From NCBI RefSeq assembly GCF_041260155.1, contig NC_091928.1:44179637-44243636 (forward strand): a DNA stretch of 64,000 bases. The letters are read 5' to 3'. A program made the position numbers and the translations under genes. Source of the stretch: Ptychodera flava (taxonomy: Eukaryota > Hemichordata > Enteropneusta > Ptychoderidae). A model generated the notes under the pieces. That model saw nothing but the letters and a program-made list of their open reading frames with translations, did no database searches and was not told where the DNA came from. This document shows positions 13,076 to 24,049 of this stretch, one piece after another; the first letter of the stretch is position 1; every line of letters begins with the position of its first letter.

Positions 13076-13922
13076 ATATCTATCTATCTATCTATCTATC
13101 TAATACGTAATGTATGTATGTGTGTATGATGTATGTATGTATGTATGTATGTATGTATGTATGTATGTATGTATGTATGTATGTATGCATGCATGTATGT
13201 ATGTATGTATGTATGTATGTATGTATGTATGTATGTATGTATGTATGTATGTATGTTTGTCTTTATATATATATTATATATTATATATATATATGTAGAG
13301 AGAGAGACACATACATACATACATACATACATACATACATACATACATACATACATACATACATACATACATACATACATACATACATACATACATACAT
13401 ACATACATACATACATACATACATACATACATACATACATACATACATACATACATACATACATGTCTGTCTATGTGCACCTAAATGGATTATTGACGCA
13501 ATCATCCAATCCAAAGCCAACCCGAAATCAACTCATTTATCACTCAAAGGTCATAGTGGCGTCATTACTTGATTGCTAGCAAAATATGTTATTTTTTCTC
13601 AGGGACAATCAAGTAACGTAATTTCTGTCCTATCAGAAAAGCCGACTGAAATGTAGCTCATCTTGGATAACTGAAAGAAGTCAAACACTTCATTATAAAG
13701 TTTCGTAGCTGAGCCATATTGCCCATGTTTGATACCTGTAATCGATTTAATATGTCCTCTGTCTAAAAGAAGCTTGGAGTAGGCCCCAGTTCCGCAGCCT
13801 ATGTCCAGGACCACGTCATCAGGACCCCAGTCCAAACCTGACGACAGCCACTGCCAACAAACATCCAACTGATCCTTGCGCAGCTCGGCGTATTTGATCG
13901 CAGTATCGGTGGAGGGGTTCAT
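9961..13922 (-). CDS. Juvenile hormone acid methyltransferase-like SAM methyltransferase, copy E
   Basis: Four exons: 13922-13736, 12354-12038, 11140-10990, 10124-9961, with GT-AG junctions, phases 1, 0, 1, giving 272 aa. Motif I is DIGCGTG at residues 40-46, followed by GYD at 63-65, DATD at 90-93 and CLKPGG at 130-135. The C-terminus ends WILTAKK before TGA. The ATG at 13922 was chosen because it aligns with the starts of all the paralogs. The frame stays open a little upstream (GDPRPTS) and could join in frame to an open leader exon at 14379. In copies B and C that leader carries early stops, so the leader is probably untranslated. Intron 2 contains a (GA)n tract on the coding strand and a family 2 MITE. 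Confidence 0.88.
11231..11276. repeat. (CT)n microsatellite in intron 2 of copy E
   Basis: About 23 CT units, read as (GA)n in the transcript, ending about 90 bp before the exon 3 acceptor. A similar tract lies in the same intron of copies D, C, B and A. Confidence 0.95.
11373..11749. mobile_element. MITE family 2, near-complete copy
   Basis: Inverted ends: left GGGAGCATTCGTTTTCTACG, right ends CCGTAAAAAATGCTCCC. It is flanked by TTA on the left and TTG on the right, fitting a PIF/Harbinger-type TTA target with one change. The interior has G-rich modules (GGGGGTCAAATTTTAC). It is non-coding and shares its first six bases with family 1. It lies in intron 2 of copy E. Confidence 0.7.
13035..13464. 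repeat. (CTAT)n, (TATG)n and inverted (CATA)n microsatellites
   Basis: A (CTAT)n tract at 13035-13101 is followed by (TATG)n at 13110-13258. After a TA-rich middle comes (ACAT)n at 13311-13464. The last two are reverse complements, so about 150 bp on each side could pair into one long hairpin. The open frames through them (MYVCMYVC, YIHTYIHT) are repeat artefacts. They lie in intron 1 of copy E. Confidence 0.95.
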
Positions 13923-14179
13923 GCTGGTTGGCCTTGGGTCACCTACAATGTAGTGAACCGATAACAACAGTGCCGTTAACAGCGATCACTATTATAGACA
14001 GAGTAACGAGTATTTTATGTCTTGATGACACAGTAGGTTACATGCTGTTTGTAACTCTGCACAAACGAGCAAAGTGTGCGGTCAATTGACCATTATTATA
14101 CAAATTTCACAAGGTTTAGACACGATCACTGGCCAGTATATGAAAAAGTCCGCAAGGCAGCTTGAAGCCAACACACCCC

Positions 14180-15330
14180 ATTCAGCTGTACACATGCGGT
14201 TTTATTCCGTGACACATTGAAGAAGTGGTGGTCTCATTTGGTAATCATTTCCTGAAATTAGTAGTCCCAAAGCAAAGTTTGGTTGTCCTATGACCATGGA
14301 CTACCTTGATTTCGACACCAGCTATTAAAGAGCAACTGCAATGAGGCATGCGACATTACGTATACTAATATTACGAACCTGTTTTCGCTCCAGCAAGATT
14401 TATCAATGGATATGACCGTATGCCGTGTTGACCTCGAATGATCATGTGATTTCCTGCATATTTAAGTAGGTTATATGCTTCTTTAAGCGCACAAAATCAT
14501 TCTCGTTGACCACAAGCCCCTCTTTGCTTTGTTCTGGTCCATTCTGTTTGCAGTTGTTCTGCAAAGTTTAGAATGGACCTCGATCGACAGAATCGACAGA
14601 CATCTATACGAGGGAGTGTCCGCACGGCCAACGCGAAGGAGCTTGGGACTTCCCGTGAAGGCAGTGACCTTTGAGTATGTTGCACTGAAGGCTTGCTAAT
14701 GACTCTGTGACATTGGCGACGAATCCCGTACGTGTATAGCATTGATGTTAACTCTCTAGCTGTGTTACATGCATCGGTCTAGTTAAAAGTTGAATTTCCG
14801 TCGTGATCTGAATTTATTTTTCGACAACAACGTTCAACTTGTGTGAGTAGATTTTGTTTCAGATCGAATACTGCGTATTTCAACATGCACTCATGCTATC
14901 TTAAGTATATCGCAAACTTGAGTTCAAAATTTTCTTTGCGGTGGCATGCAAATGAGACAGCTAGACCTGAAGACAAAGGTATAGGAGTATTTTTCCTCGA
15001 GGCCTCAAGCATACGGTAGCTTAGGGATTGAACATAGGTTGAAGAAAGGGAGGGCAAGTGTTTTTTAAAATGACGCTGCATGAAAAATATTGACCTTTCA
15101 AAAGGGTTTGCAAGAAAACAAGTGACCTCCCCAATTTCCATGTTGTCACCCTCCCCCTGCGTGTTACAGTCCATATCAATAATTTCGTAATTGATATATA
15201 ATTTCTCATTTGACCTTTGAACTTTCAAAGAATTCTTTTTTAATTCTACAAATAATCACTGCTATGCAAGATTTCAAGTAATTCGATGAAAGAAATCACA
15301 TTTTACAATAAATAATTCTATCAACTACTT
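14180..15330. repeat. Duplicated 5' flank shared with copy C
   Basis: This stretch is collinear with 47790-48880, including TTTCGACACCAGCTATTAAA, CATTCTCGTTGACCAC, GACAGAATCGACAGACATCT and the GTGACCT-rich segment near 15100. Both lie upstream of a minus-strand methyltransferase (E here, C there), so gene and upstream region were duplicated together. Confidence 0.8.
14379..14477 (-). promoter_or_regulatory. Candidate TATA-like box and leader exon of copy E
   Basis: On the minus strand a CATATAA box (14477-14471) precedes GGAAATCACATGATCATTCG with AGGTCAAC (14454-14427), then AATCTTGCTGGAGCGAAAAC and a splice donor ending at 14379 (CAG followed by GTTCGTAA). The same order occurs upstream of copies C and B, and partly D. 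AGGTCA is a nuclear-receptor half-site core. Leader and promoter are inferred from conservation, not from transcripts. Confidence 0.5.
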
Positions 15331-15479
15331 GCAGTACAATTGGATATTTAAAATCAAAGAGGATAACGGATGTGATGTTTACCTTCATTTATAGTTTGGT
15401 TAGTAATTGTACAGAGAACACTATTACCCTTTGTCAAGAAACTTTAATATTACAGCCTAACAATCACTTTTTGAAAACA

Positions 15480-16205
15480 TCTGCACATAAATGCACAGAT
15501 ATAGCAAGATTTGTAGGGGAAAATGTTTAATAGTTTAGCCCTAGAAAAATATTTTCGGGTGACATTCCAATATCATATTTGTTTTTCGCATCTGCACTTG
15601 CAAACGCCTTATTCTAATCACGTACATTTATATCAATTGTCAACTTTAAGAAAATCACAAATTTATTTAGCTAGCTTTGTATTAATTTGTAAAAAATTGT
15701 TTCTAGTTTTTTAACAGACTACTACCATGCATGGTGGATCAACAATTTCGGTGAAATTACAAAATCAAATTTCTTGTTCACATTTGCATTTATGACCACC
15801 CCATTCTAATCAGGGACATTATATCAAATATCAAACGTCTATAAATGCACAGATATTGCTAGTTCTTTATTGGAAAAAATATTCATAGTTATCTCATAGA
15901 CTACCATCTATAGTGAATCACCGCTTTCGATGAAATCCAAAAATCGAATTTCTGTAACACACATCTAACCCCCGCCCCAACTTCAAGCAATGTACATTTA
16001 CATAAATAATCAAACAAATATAAATGTACAGATATAGCATGTTTTGTAGGGTAAAATTGTCAAAATTTTGCCTAATAGACTCGTGTATTATGATTTGATG
16101 TTTTTGAATGAAGCTCTACATCGGCCACATCTCTCCGTCTTATAGATGTGATCACCCTCTCAAGGCATGCATGAAATTTGACCTCCCCCCTCTCCTTATA
16201 CCTAC
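15480..16205. mobile_element. Degraded fragment of MITE family 1
   Basis: Contains several diverged 180-bp monomers (TCGGTGAAATTACAAAATCA, AAATGCACAGATATTGCTAG) and, near 16130-16195, the end module with a run of C. Terminal repeats are not recognisable, so this is an old copy. Confidence 0.65.
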
Positions 16206-17330
16206 TCCTGAAAACAACTGGATTAAGGGTAACATAACAATTGTAGAAGACGCTTAGATTTCGAAGCGGAATATCGAAAATTATTACAAGCGAAATGGAA
16301 TTTTACCAAAACTTGATTTATGAGAGAAAAATGCCACAAATAATAGTATTCACAGATAACTATTCGATGGTGCGAAAGTCTTCTATCACGATATTTTTCT
16401 CGCTCCCTCCGTGGTCACGGTGAACGATGTGACATATGTACATGCATGGTTTTTGAATATAGACTGATCACGACATGAAAACCTTGATTATACTCAAATC
16501 TTGGAACCAACAAATCACAGCAAAGCTTTCAAGACGAAGCCGTGTGACTCCAATACTGCTATGAGACTTAGAAGGCAACGCGACTGCTGATATCGACCTC
16601 GCTAGAGACATGTTACAAATTGAATTAAAACAATGGCACGTGCAAACATAAAGCACATTTTTCTAAAGTATATCACCATGAAAAAGTAGGGCGTTTAACC
16701 TATGAAATATTGCCTATTTACCTTGTCGTTATCTGAAAAAATGTTGAAGTCGTACTTTGATTACTGAGTTATCGTGTGAATTGTGTTGGCCCGTCATAAT
16801 TGTACACGTGATATGTGTTTTAAGTTCAATGGAAATCTACCTTGAACTATTTTCGCAGCATGTGACGTGAGGATGATTTATTAAATCAATCAATACACGT
16901 CATCTTTGGTACATAACGTCTAAATGGTTGAAATGTTTACTGTATTCGTGAAACGAGCGTTTAAGCAATAGTTTTATTGAATATTATATGAGGAATTCGT
17001 GTAGAAGGCTGAAAACACTCTGATCTTAAAACTCAAAATGCAGATTGATGCTGACTAAACTTACAACAGATTGTTTGATGTCAGAGTTGATTGAAACTTG
17101 ATGGATTGAAACTTAGGAAACAATTGATTGCAATCGCATCTACATGTAAATTATTGACTAGCTAAACATCGCAGACATTTCCAACTTCATTTCCCGTACT
17201 TTATCTACTAACCATACCGGGTATGGTACTTTCAAAACTCAAGGCAAAGGGGCAAGTTTTCGATAAGCTTTACTTCTAAAGTAATTGAAGAAGTGTTCAC
17301 AACTTTCATTGGAGAACAAAGGAGTAAATT
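16206..17330. other. Gene-free stretch
   Basis: No coding exon or named repeat recognised. It separates the degraded MITE from the sulfotransferase-like pseudogene. Confidence 0.35.
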
Positions 17331-17334
17331 ACAT

Positions 17335-17474
17335 AAATGGTCAACGTCACTTATAGCGTCATAATAAGCCAATGCGTATAATTCGTTGAATACTTTAGTC
17401 ACCGTTCTGCTCGCTAAAGACAAATCGAAGACAGTCGACATCGTTCGGGGATAACTCCAAAACATAGCCATCAT
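17335..17474 (-). pseudogene. Truncated sulfotransferase-like gene
   Basis: The minus strand reads FWSYPRTMSTVFDLSLASRT then VTKVFNELYALAYYDAISD, aligning residue for residue with the N-terminus of the intact gene at 23267-24049 (LWAHPRSLSTAFELSLASRP, KTKAFHELYSLAYF). The P-loop-like PR.(M/L)ST motif survives. The match ends after about 45 residues and I see no later part, including the 3'-phosphate motif, within the next kilobase downstream. It is best read as a 5' fragment of a dead duplicate. Confidence 0.75.
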
Positions 17475-18360
17475 TATATTTAAAAAACTCTAGACAATAC
17501 AAGAACAAGAAAGGAGACATTAGGGGAAAACACCTTAAGTCTTAAAGGGACAAAGTCGCTATTTTGATCTTTTTGTGATGTCACAGAAACTTGGGATATT
17601 TGTATATAGTCCGGCAGCCAAGTCAACTTTCCCCTTAACTTTGCTTTAGCTTCTTCAGCTTTTTTAAATTGATTTCCCTTGTCAAGATCATGAAAAAGAA
17701 AAAAATACAATAGCTGGCACTCTATCAGCATTACTATAGTCCAGTCAATCTGTTGTATGACCTCAAACAAATTGCAACACCCAAATGTTTCCTGTTGTTT
17801 TGGACTCTTTTGGTAGTGCTGAACGACATATCAAATATAGGAAAAATTCGGGAGATATAACATTAAATTTCTGTGTAGTTTTCTTTTTTAGTGTTTTATA
17901 GCTAGAGAAGCTTTTCAGCTATTAAAATCAAATTACTGATGGACAGTTTTAAGAAAAAAAAAACGCGATATGTGCATGATTTGTACTTTAAATTAATTTG
18001 TTTCTTTACTTTATTTATTTATTTTGTTTCTCGAAAGAACACTGCTTGGCATATAAAGTTCAGACTCAAAAATGAGTACCTACAAAGTGCATTCATCAAT
18101 TCCATTTTAATTTATTTATTCATTAATCAATTGACTTCATTCATGTATATATTTATTCATTTGTTTATTCATTTATTTGTTTGCCATTTACTTATCTTAT
18201 TATCTAATTGTGTGGAAAGAACATGGTGTGGCGCAGGCAAACTATAAGTCTCAAAATATGTACATTTGAGTTTGTATTCGGCAATTTCAAAATAATAAAA
18301 ATCGCTTGTTCTTTGTTCACATGTTTAGATTTTAAAACTGACAATTTTGTTCGGAAAAAA
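17475..18360. other. Gene-free, AT-rich
   Basis: Contains TTTATTTATTCATTTATT-like low-complexity sequence near 18100-18200. No exon with family resemblance. Confidence 0.35.
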
Positions 18361-18640
18361 TGATTACAAGGAAAATGAAGGCAGCTTCACACATCAGATG
18401 TACCGTTAGTTGCTAGTACTCCGATGTAGTAATTAAGTGGATCATCTTATTTATTATGCAAGGAATACATGGTAAGGCACTGGTGAATCAGAAGTGTTTT
18501 AATCCTGGTCATGTGACCTGGGTCCCCGAAAAGCCTAACGGTGTTTCGGGACCAAAGTCAGGTGCCTTCATAAGACACTCTGCTGTTATGCATTCCCTCT
18601 TGTTGGTTCTGTAATAGTCATCTTCCCTCGAAGACAAAGT
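18360..18640. repeat. Dispersed repeat, second copy inside the 20.6-22.9 kb foldback
   Basis: Matches 20930-21107 plus 22432-22555 (CTTCACACATCAGATGTACC against CTCCACACATCGGCTCTACC, then GTCATGTGACCTGGGTCCCC). The other copy is interrupted by a MITE. Within it, GGTCCCCGAAA and TTTCGGGACC (about 18521-18561) form a short hairpin. Confidence 0.7.
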
Positions 18641-18965
18641 TGATAAGAAAGTTGATGTGATGATATAATATGCTCTGAAGAGAATGCTCTGGACAAGGAG
18701 GGAAAACAACAGATACACGTAGCGACTAAGGGACTGGTCAGTTTATTCAGTTTGGGGGTGGTGGATTCATGGGCTCACCCTGACTTTGACTATAGTGATC
18801 AGGGGCGTCACCATGTTTTTGAAATGCTCAACGCGGGAGGGGGCAGTGTGTTTTTGAATAAAGACACTGGCTCACACTTGCATAAAATGCATCACATCAG
18901 CCACAAATTGCATCATTACGTTGAACTGCATCATGCATATTGACATTGCATCATTCATATTGATA
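18641..18965. other. Gene-free stretch
   Basis: No exon recognised. The run near 18890-18960 repeats CATCA/TTGCATCA motifs, which is low complexity. Confidence 0.3.
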
Positions 18966-19090
18966 TTACACGCCCAAAGGGCGCGTAATTCATATTGATA
19001 TTACACGCCCGAAGGGCGGGTAATATCAATATGAAAGATATATGTTACACGCCCGAAGGGCGCGTAATATCAATATGAAAGATATATGCT
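18966..19090. repeat. Cluster of GC-rich palindromes
   Basis: Three units of TTACACGCCCGAAGGGCG type occur in a row. The middle one (18991-19033) is a 43-bp palindrome, CATATTGATATTACACGCCC and its near-exact complement, with one mismatch. They stand out in an AT-rich background and may be transposon end hairpins. Confidence 0.8.
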
Positions 19091-20593
19091 GTATATGTCA
19101 GAGCTACTTGAATGTTTGCAAATTGAAAGTATGTTTTGCAAAGCATCATACCAGCAACGAATTGGATTATTTATTTACAGTTTTACAGCACATAACTTTA
19201 ATATATCAGAGATAAATATCAGAGTTATCCTGATGTATGCAAATTCAATGACTCTTTAACAAAGAGTACTCATCATTATGAAACCTGCAATTTTTATATA
19301 AAGCATGACAACTCAGTATGAGAAAGCAACGAAATACATTGATAGAGTGACAATTTGCGAAAGAGAAAAATGACAAGACACTTGTCAGTCTCATTGATGC
19401 AATTATCTACCCTCCTGTCACAGGTTTTCATATATACGTTTTTCATGAGTAAAATGATTGTTAGCTAAGGGCAGTTCTTCATTAACAGCTGTGCATTTAT
19501 GGTTTCAACGATATAAGAAAAGGTCTTTTTAGATACAGGGCACATCAAATTTGACTGCAACTTAAAGATGACTTTTTATGGCTTCTAAGGATATATAATT
19601 GCAACAAACTTTGCTTCTGTCCATCGTTTTGGTATTGGCGTGATTTCATCTTGTTAATACTGCTGGTTGTGATAGTTTCCTTTGTAAAGTTTCTGAACAT
19701 GTCAGCGAAAACAGAGGAAAACATATAGAAATGTAAAGGAAAACTATAAGTAATGAAAATAATCACGTATCAGAGAGTTGCAAATGAAAAAAAAACTTAC
19801 ATATGAAACTACCAAGTACAAACAATTCGAAAGGACAAAGAGAAAGCCCCAAACATTTAAACCCCGCCCAAGCCACAGAAGCTCCGATGATCACAATATG
19901 AACAAATCAAAAAAAAGAAAGGTTCACTGCAATGGAACCAACACTCTATGCCATAGATAGCGAGACAGTTGACCCGTAAGTGTTTGTATTGAACGTTGAT
20001 AGACGAGCATTACAAACACAAAAGGTGTTTGGATTCTCATTTAGTTATGTTAAGGTCAACTTAGTTATATAAAGGTCAACGAAGTAAAATATATGCATTG
20101 CAGGCCTTGAAGGACATGCAAACGAGTCTGACAAGCCTGAAAATACAACTTGAAGAATTTCTACGATAGTTTGACTGAAATTGAATGCACAAAACCATCC
20201 TCAAGCAACATGATATAGAGCACTAGTATCTCTTGTATAAAAATAGGTAGACTGCATAGCTATACCTATCTTGATGACATGCCACATTCCGTCCAAATCG
20301 GCGAAAAGGTACAAAAACAATTTGAATGTGTTCGCACGCAGATTAGAGAAACAATATGCTAAAACACATCAAGTACTAAGAATCAATCTAAGCCGGTACA
20401 GCCAGAGTTTCGCTTTTTCATTTACTCTTGCACATTTTGCTAACTGGCACATGCATTTCAGATTTTTCCCATAAATTATACTTGCAGTAATACACAGAAT
20501 CACAATTGTCCCATGGACCTGGCAATGTATTACCTTGAATGGAAATGATTATTGGACCAGTTTAATGTCATATTGCAGTAATACACAGGTTTA
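19091..20593. other. Gene-free stretch
   Basis: I see no exon, terminal repeat or tandem array here. The open frames are short and without domain resemblance. Confidence 0.35.
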
Positions 20594-22909
20594 TGGAAAT
20601 CCGGTCACGACATGCGACATGCGACCTGCGACTTCAAAACTGCGACCTGCGTCCTGCGTGTTTGTCAAACTGCAACCTGCGACTTCCGGGTGCTCTGGCC
20701 TAGCTGCCACCTGTGAGTTGTGAAACTGCGACCTGCGAGATCACGACCTGATCCATGATTTTAGGTATTTGGTGTTTATTGAGAGTACTAAAAGCAGTCA
20801 CAAGTAATATCAGTGATAGGTGGTGTCATTTAGGACAGAGATGAGCTTCGATGACACAGCTGTGTTGGCCCACGTGTTGTTCGGTTGCTTTCAAAGTCCG
20901 GTTTCAACGGAACAATGCTTATAAATATAAAGGAAAATGAGGGCAACTCCACACATCGGCTCTACCAATATTGTTTAATGCTACGACGTGGTGAATAAAA
21001 GGATCATTGCATTTATTTTATGTGGAATACATGGCGAGACACCGGTGAATCGATAGTGCTTTGACCCTAGTCATGTGATCTGGGTCCCCGGTAAACCGGT
21101 TTGTTTAGGGAGCCTTCAGTAATTACAAGGGGGGTCGGGCCGGGGGAATTGGGGGGAGGGTCACTTTTTAGAAAACAGTTCAAGGGGGAGGGTCACTTTT
21201 TATAAACCTATCTTGGGGGGAGGGTCACTTTTGACAGAAGCTGATATTATGGCCAAAACTTTGATTGTCCGTGTGATATTTCCTGAATAGGAAATCACCA
21301 ACAAAATACCCACACACTTATAGACCGCCATGCATAGTGAATTGACATTTGGTAAGATTCCAAAATCAAATTTCTTACACAACCATAGACTTGTAATCAC
21401 TCTAGTCTAATCAAGAACAATAATCTTAATAATCAAGCATACATAAATGCACAGATTTATCTAATTTTGTACTGAAAAAAAATTATTCATAGTTTCATCA
21501 TAGACCCCTATGCATAGTGAATCGACATTTTGGTGAAATTCCAAAATCAAATTTCTTGCACAACCATGGACTTGTAACCATTCTAGTCTTATCAAGAACA
21601 ATAATCTTAATAATCAAGCATACATAAATGCAAAGATTTATCTAATTTTGTACTGAAAAAAAATTATTCATAGTTTCATCATAGACCCAAATTCCAAAAT
21701 CAAATTTCTTACACAACCATAGACTTTTAACCACTCTAGTCTAATCAAGAAAATTAATATCAATAATCAAGAGTACACAAATGCAAAGATTTACCTATTT
21801 TTGTATTGGAAAAAACTATTCATAATTTCATCATAAACACATGGATAGTGAACCAACTTTTTAGATGAAATTCAGAAATCAATTTCTTGTACACAAATGT
21901 TCATTTTACTTCCCTACTCAAGCAAAGTACATTTAAATACATTATCAAACATATATAAAATACAGATATAGCATGTTTTGTGGGGGTAAATTGTCAATAA
22001 TTTGCCTGATAGACTCCATGTATTATGATTTGATATTTTTAGATGAAGCACTAAATCAGCTACATCTTGCCTTCTTATAGTTGCACAAAATATGGTGACC
22101 CTCCCTAAAATGTATGAAATACCATATCTCTTCAAAAATTCTTGCGTGATAAATTGGGACTGTCCCTCCAAAAACACCAGCCTTCCCCTCTGTAATTTGT
22201 CCCTAACATAACAATTGAACCAATTGTTATGTAAATTAGCTGATACTGTTTTAGTTATTCCCGGGGAGAATACCGCAGTGGTTGGGGGGGGGGGGTCAAG
22301 TTTTAGAATGTCGGACAAGGTGGAGGGTCACATTTTAGATAGGAGGATTGGGGAAGGGTCACATTTTACGGTACAGGTGTTCGCGAAATTCCCCCGGCCC
22401 AGCCCCCCTGTAATTACTGAAGGCTCCCTTATTGAGTGATTCGTCTTAACGGTGTTTCGGAACCAAAAATGGGGTTCCTTCATCAGATGCTCCGCTTGGT
22501 TGTGTGATGAAGTCATCTACGTTCTCGAAGAGGAGAAGCCAGATTCGTTATTGAGAGAGTTGGCCACTACTGACTGACTCTATAGTGAGCGATCCGGTGT
22601 GTGTTGTCATATTATAATCAACATGACCCAGCATCGACCGGAGTTTCCGGACGTTTTAATATAAGGGTTTTTGTTTTAGGGCATATTTTGAGCGTTGCTA
22701 GTGCTCGTTATGGTAACAGTAACAGGTCGCATGTCGCAGTTGTGAAGTCGCAGGTGCAGTTTGACAAACACGCAGGCCGCAGGTCGCTGTTGTGAAGTCG
22801 CAGGTTACACCTAGGTCTAAATGCCGAAGTCACAGGTCACGTTTCAAACTCGCAGGACGCAGGTCGCAGTTTTGAAGTCGCAGGTCGCATGTCGTGACCG
22901 GATTTCCGT
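20594..22909. mobile_element. Foldback element with minisatellite arms, carrying a nested MITE
   Basis: The left end begins TGGAAATCCGGTCACGACAT and the right end is the complement (GTCGTGACCGGATTTCC). Both arms (about 20594-20755 and 22700-22909) are built from repeats of TGCGACCTGCGACTTC. Outside them lies an imperfect direct repeat, ACAGGTTTA (20585-20593) and ACAGGTTAT (22910-22918). The interior holds the dispersed repeat also found at 18360 and a full family 1 MITE. No transposase is present. Confidence 0.7.
21108..22428. mobile_element. MITE family 1, complete copy, inverted orientation
   Basis: Starts GGGAGCCTTCAGTAATTACA, ends TGTAATTACTGAAGGCTCCC, with TTA at 21105-21107 and 22429-22431. 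Its interior is the reverse complement of the copy at 2013, including 180-bp monomers. It sits inside the foldback element and splits a dispersed repeat whose unsplit form is at 18360, so it is the later insertion. Confidence 0.85.
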
Positions 22910-22918
22910 ACAGGTTAT

Positions 22919-23232
22919 AGTACGATAGTTTAAATTATTTGTATAGCACCCAATATGCATCGAAAGATGCTAAATGACGCCTACATTTCACAGAAATACT
23001 CATTGAAATAGATGAATTTTGAGTGATTTGACGATATGGCTAGATGTCTTTGTATTCTGAATTCCCAAAGGGAACTATTAAGCAAAAAGTGTCCAGGTTT
23101 TGGCAAAAACCTCTATCAAGTGTTCGTATCCCTAAAACGTTACAGGTAAAACTTACAAAAATGACGGTAATGCTTCCATAAATGTTTTCTTCTGTTTCAG
23201 GAACTAAAATTGATCTAAGTACCTTCGATTAC
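22919..23232. other. Short gene-free gap
   Basis: Nothing recognised between the foldback element and the 3' end of the sulfotransferase-like gene. Confidence 0.35.
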
Positions 23233-23238
23233 TTTATT
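23233..23238 (-). terminator. Candidate polyadenylation signal AATAAA
   Basis: AATAAA on the minus strand lies about 28 bases past the TAA stop of the gene at 23267, a suitable place for a compact 3' UTR. Confidence 0.5.
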
Positions 23239-23266
23239 ATTCAGTAACGTTCTTAAACGCCAGTTA

Positions 23267-24049
23267 TTATGGTCGCAATCGCTTCTCGAATAGTTCATTG
23301 TAATAAGGGAGAGCAGCTTCAATGTTCAACTGTCCATGTTGTGGTACTGCGGAAGTGTCAATTGTTTGGTCCTGCTCTCTGTCGTATGATAATGCAAAGT
23401 GGGTGCTTCTGACGGCATTGGAGTAAAATATTTCATAGGCCGTGTTCTTGAAAATCGTATGCCAATGGTCAATGTTGTTTGGTTTCCAATTTAAATAGCT
23501 TTCGCAATAAGGAATTTCAACCGCTTCACAGTATTTCCTCATTGTTTTTTCAGGTTGTTTTGCAAGATCACTCGCGTCGACGATGATGCTTTTCTGATTC
23601 AGGGTACTAGTGACGTAATAGTGAAGGTCGTGAAGTTGCTTTACGCCTCCAGTTGAAGGGAACCTATAAGGAGGTATATCAAGGATTTTGTTTGCTTCGC
23701 ATAAACTGGCTATACTGCGTCTCGGGTCTCTGATCAGAAAAGTATGGCTATACCCTTTAGGCAAACGATCATAACCTCCTCCTAAGCAGTAAGCTATATC
23801 TTTGCACAGAATGACATCTCTTCCGGGGTAATCCGATTCCAGAGTTTCGATCACGTGTTTGATTGTGTATCCTGGAGCCCTGGCTATTTTGTCTTCGAAA
23901 GCTCTGTCATCACCACAGAAGTAAGCGAGAGAATACAATTCATGGAATGCTTTTGTTTTTGGTCGACTCGCCAGAGATAATTCAAAAGCAGTTGAAAGAG
24001 ATCGGGGATGAGCCCACAAGAAGACACGTCTTGGTTGTGAATTTGCCAT
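23267..24049 (-). CDS. Intronless sulfotransferase-like P-loop protein, 260 aa
   Basis: A single open frame of 260 aa starts at ATG (24049-24047) and ends TAA (23269-23267). Residues about 10-22 (LWAHPRSLSTAFE) occupy the place of the 5'-phosphosulfate loop of PAPS-dependent sulfotransferases. LIRDPRRSIASL about two fifths along matches the 3'-phosphate-binding motif (RDP...S). No signal peptide or membrane segment is seen, so a cytosolic protein is likely. Similar invertebrate proteins are often labelled branched-chain aminotransferase-like, although the fold is P-loop. The acceptor substrate is unknown. It lies on the same strand as the methyltransferase array, between copies E and D, with a truncated relative at 17335. 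The TTTTTCAG just upstream of the start could be the acceptor of a 5' UTR intron. Confidence 0.85.
   Translation of the reverse strand: MANSQPRRVFLWAHPRSLSTAFELSLASRPKTKAFHELYSLAYFCGDDRAFEDKIARAPGYTIKHVIETLESDYPGRDVILCKDIAYCLGGGYDRLPKGYSHTFLIRDPRRSIASLCEANKILDIPPYRFPSTGGVKQLHDLHYYVTSTLNQKSIIVDASDLAKQPEKTMRKYCEAVEIPYCESYLNWKPNNIDHWHTIFKNTAYEIFYSNAVRSTHFALSYDREQDQTIDTSAVPQHGQLNIEAALPYYNELFEKRLRP

Noticed and set aside
13096-13579. Long open frames MYVCMYVC and YIHTYIHT
   Set aside because: They are translations of the (TATG)n and (ACAT)n microsatellites.
14379-14454. In-frame coding extension of copy E through the leader exon
   Set aside because: It is open in E and could join in phase to GDPRPTS, but the matching exons of B and C have stops two codons after the ATG, so an untranslated leader is more likely.
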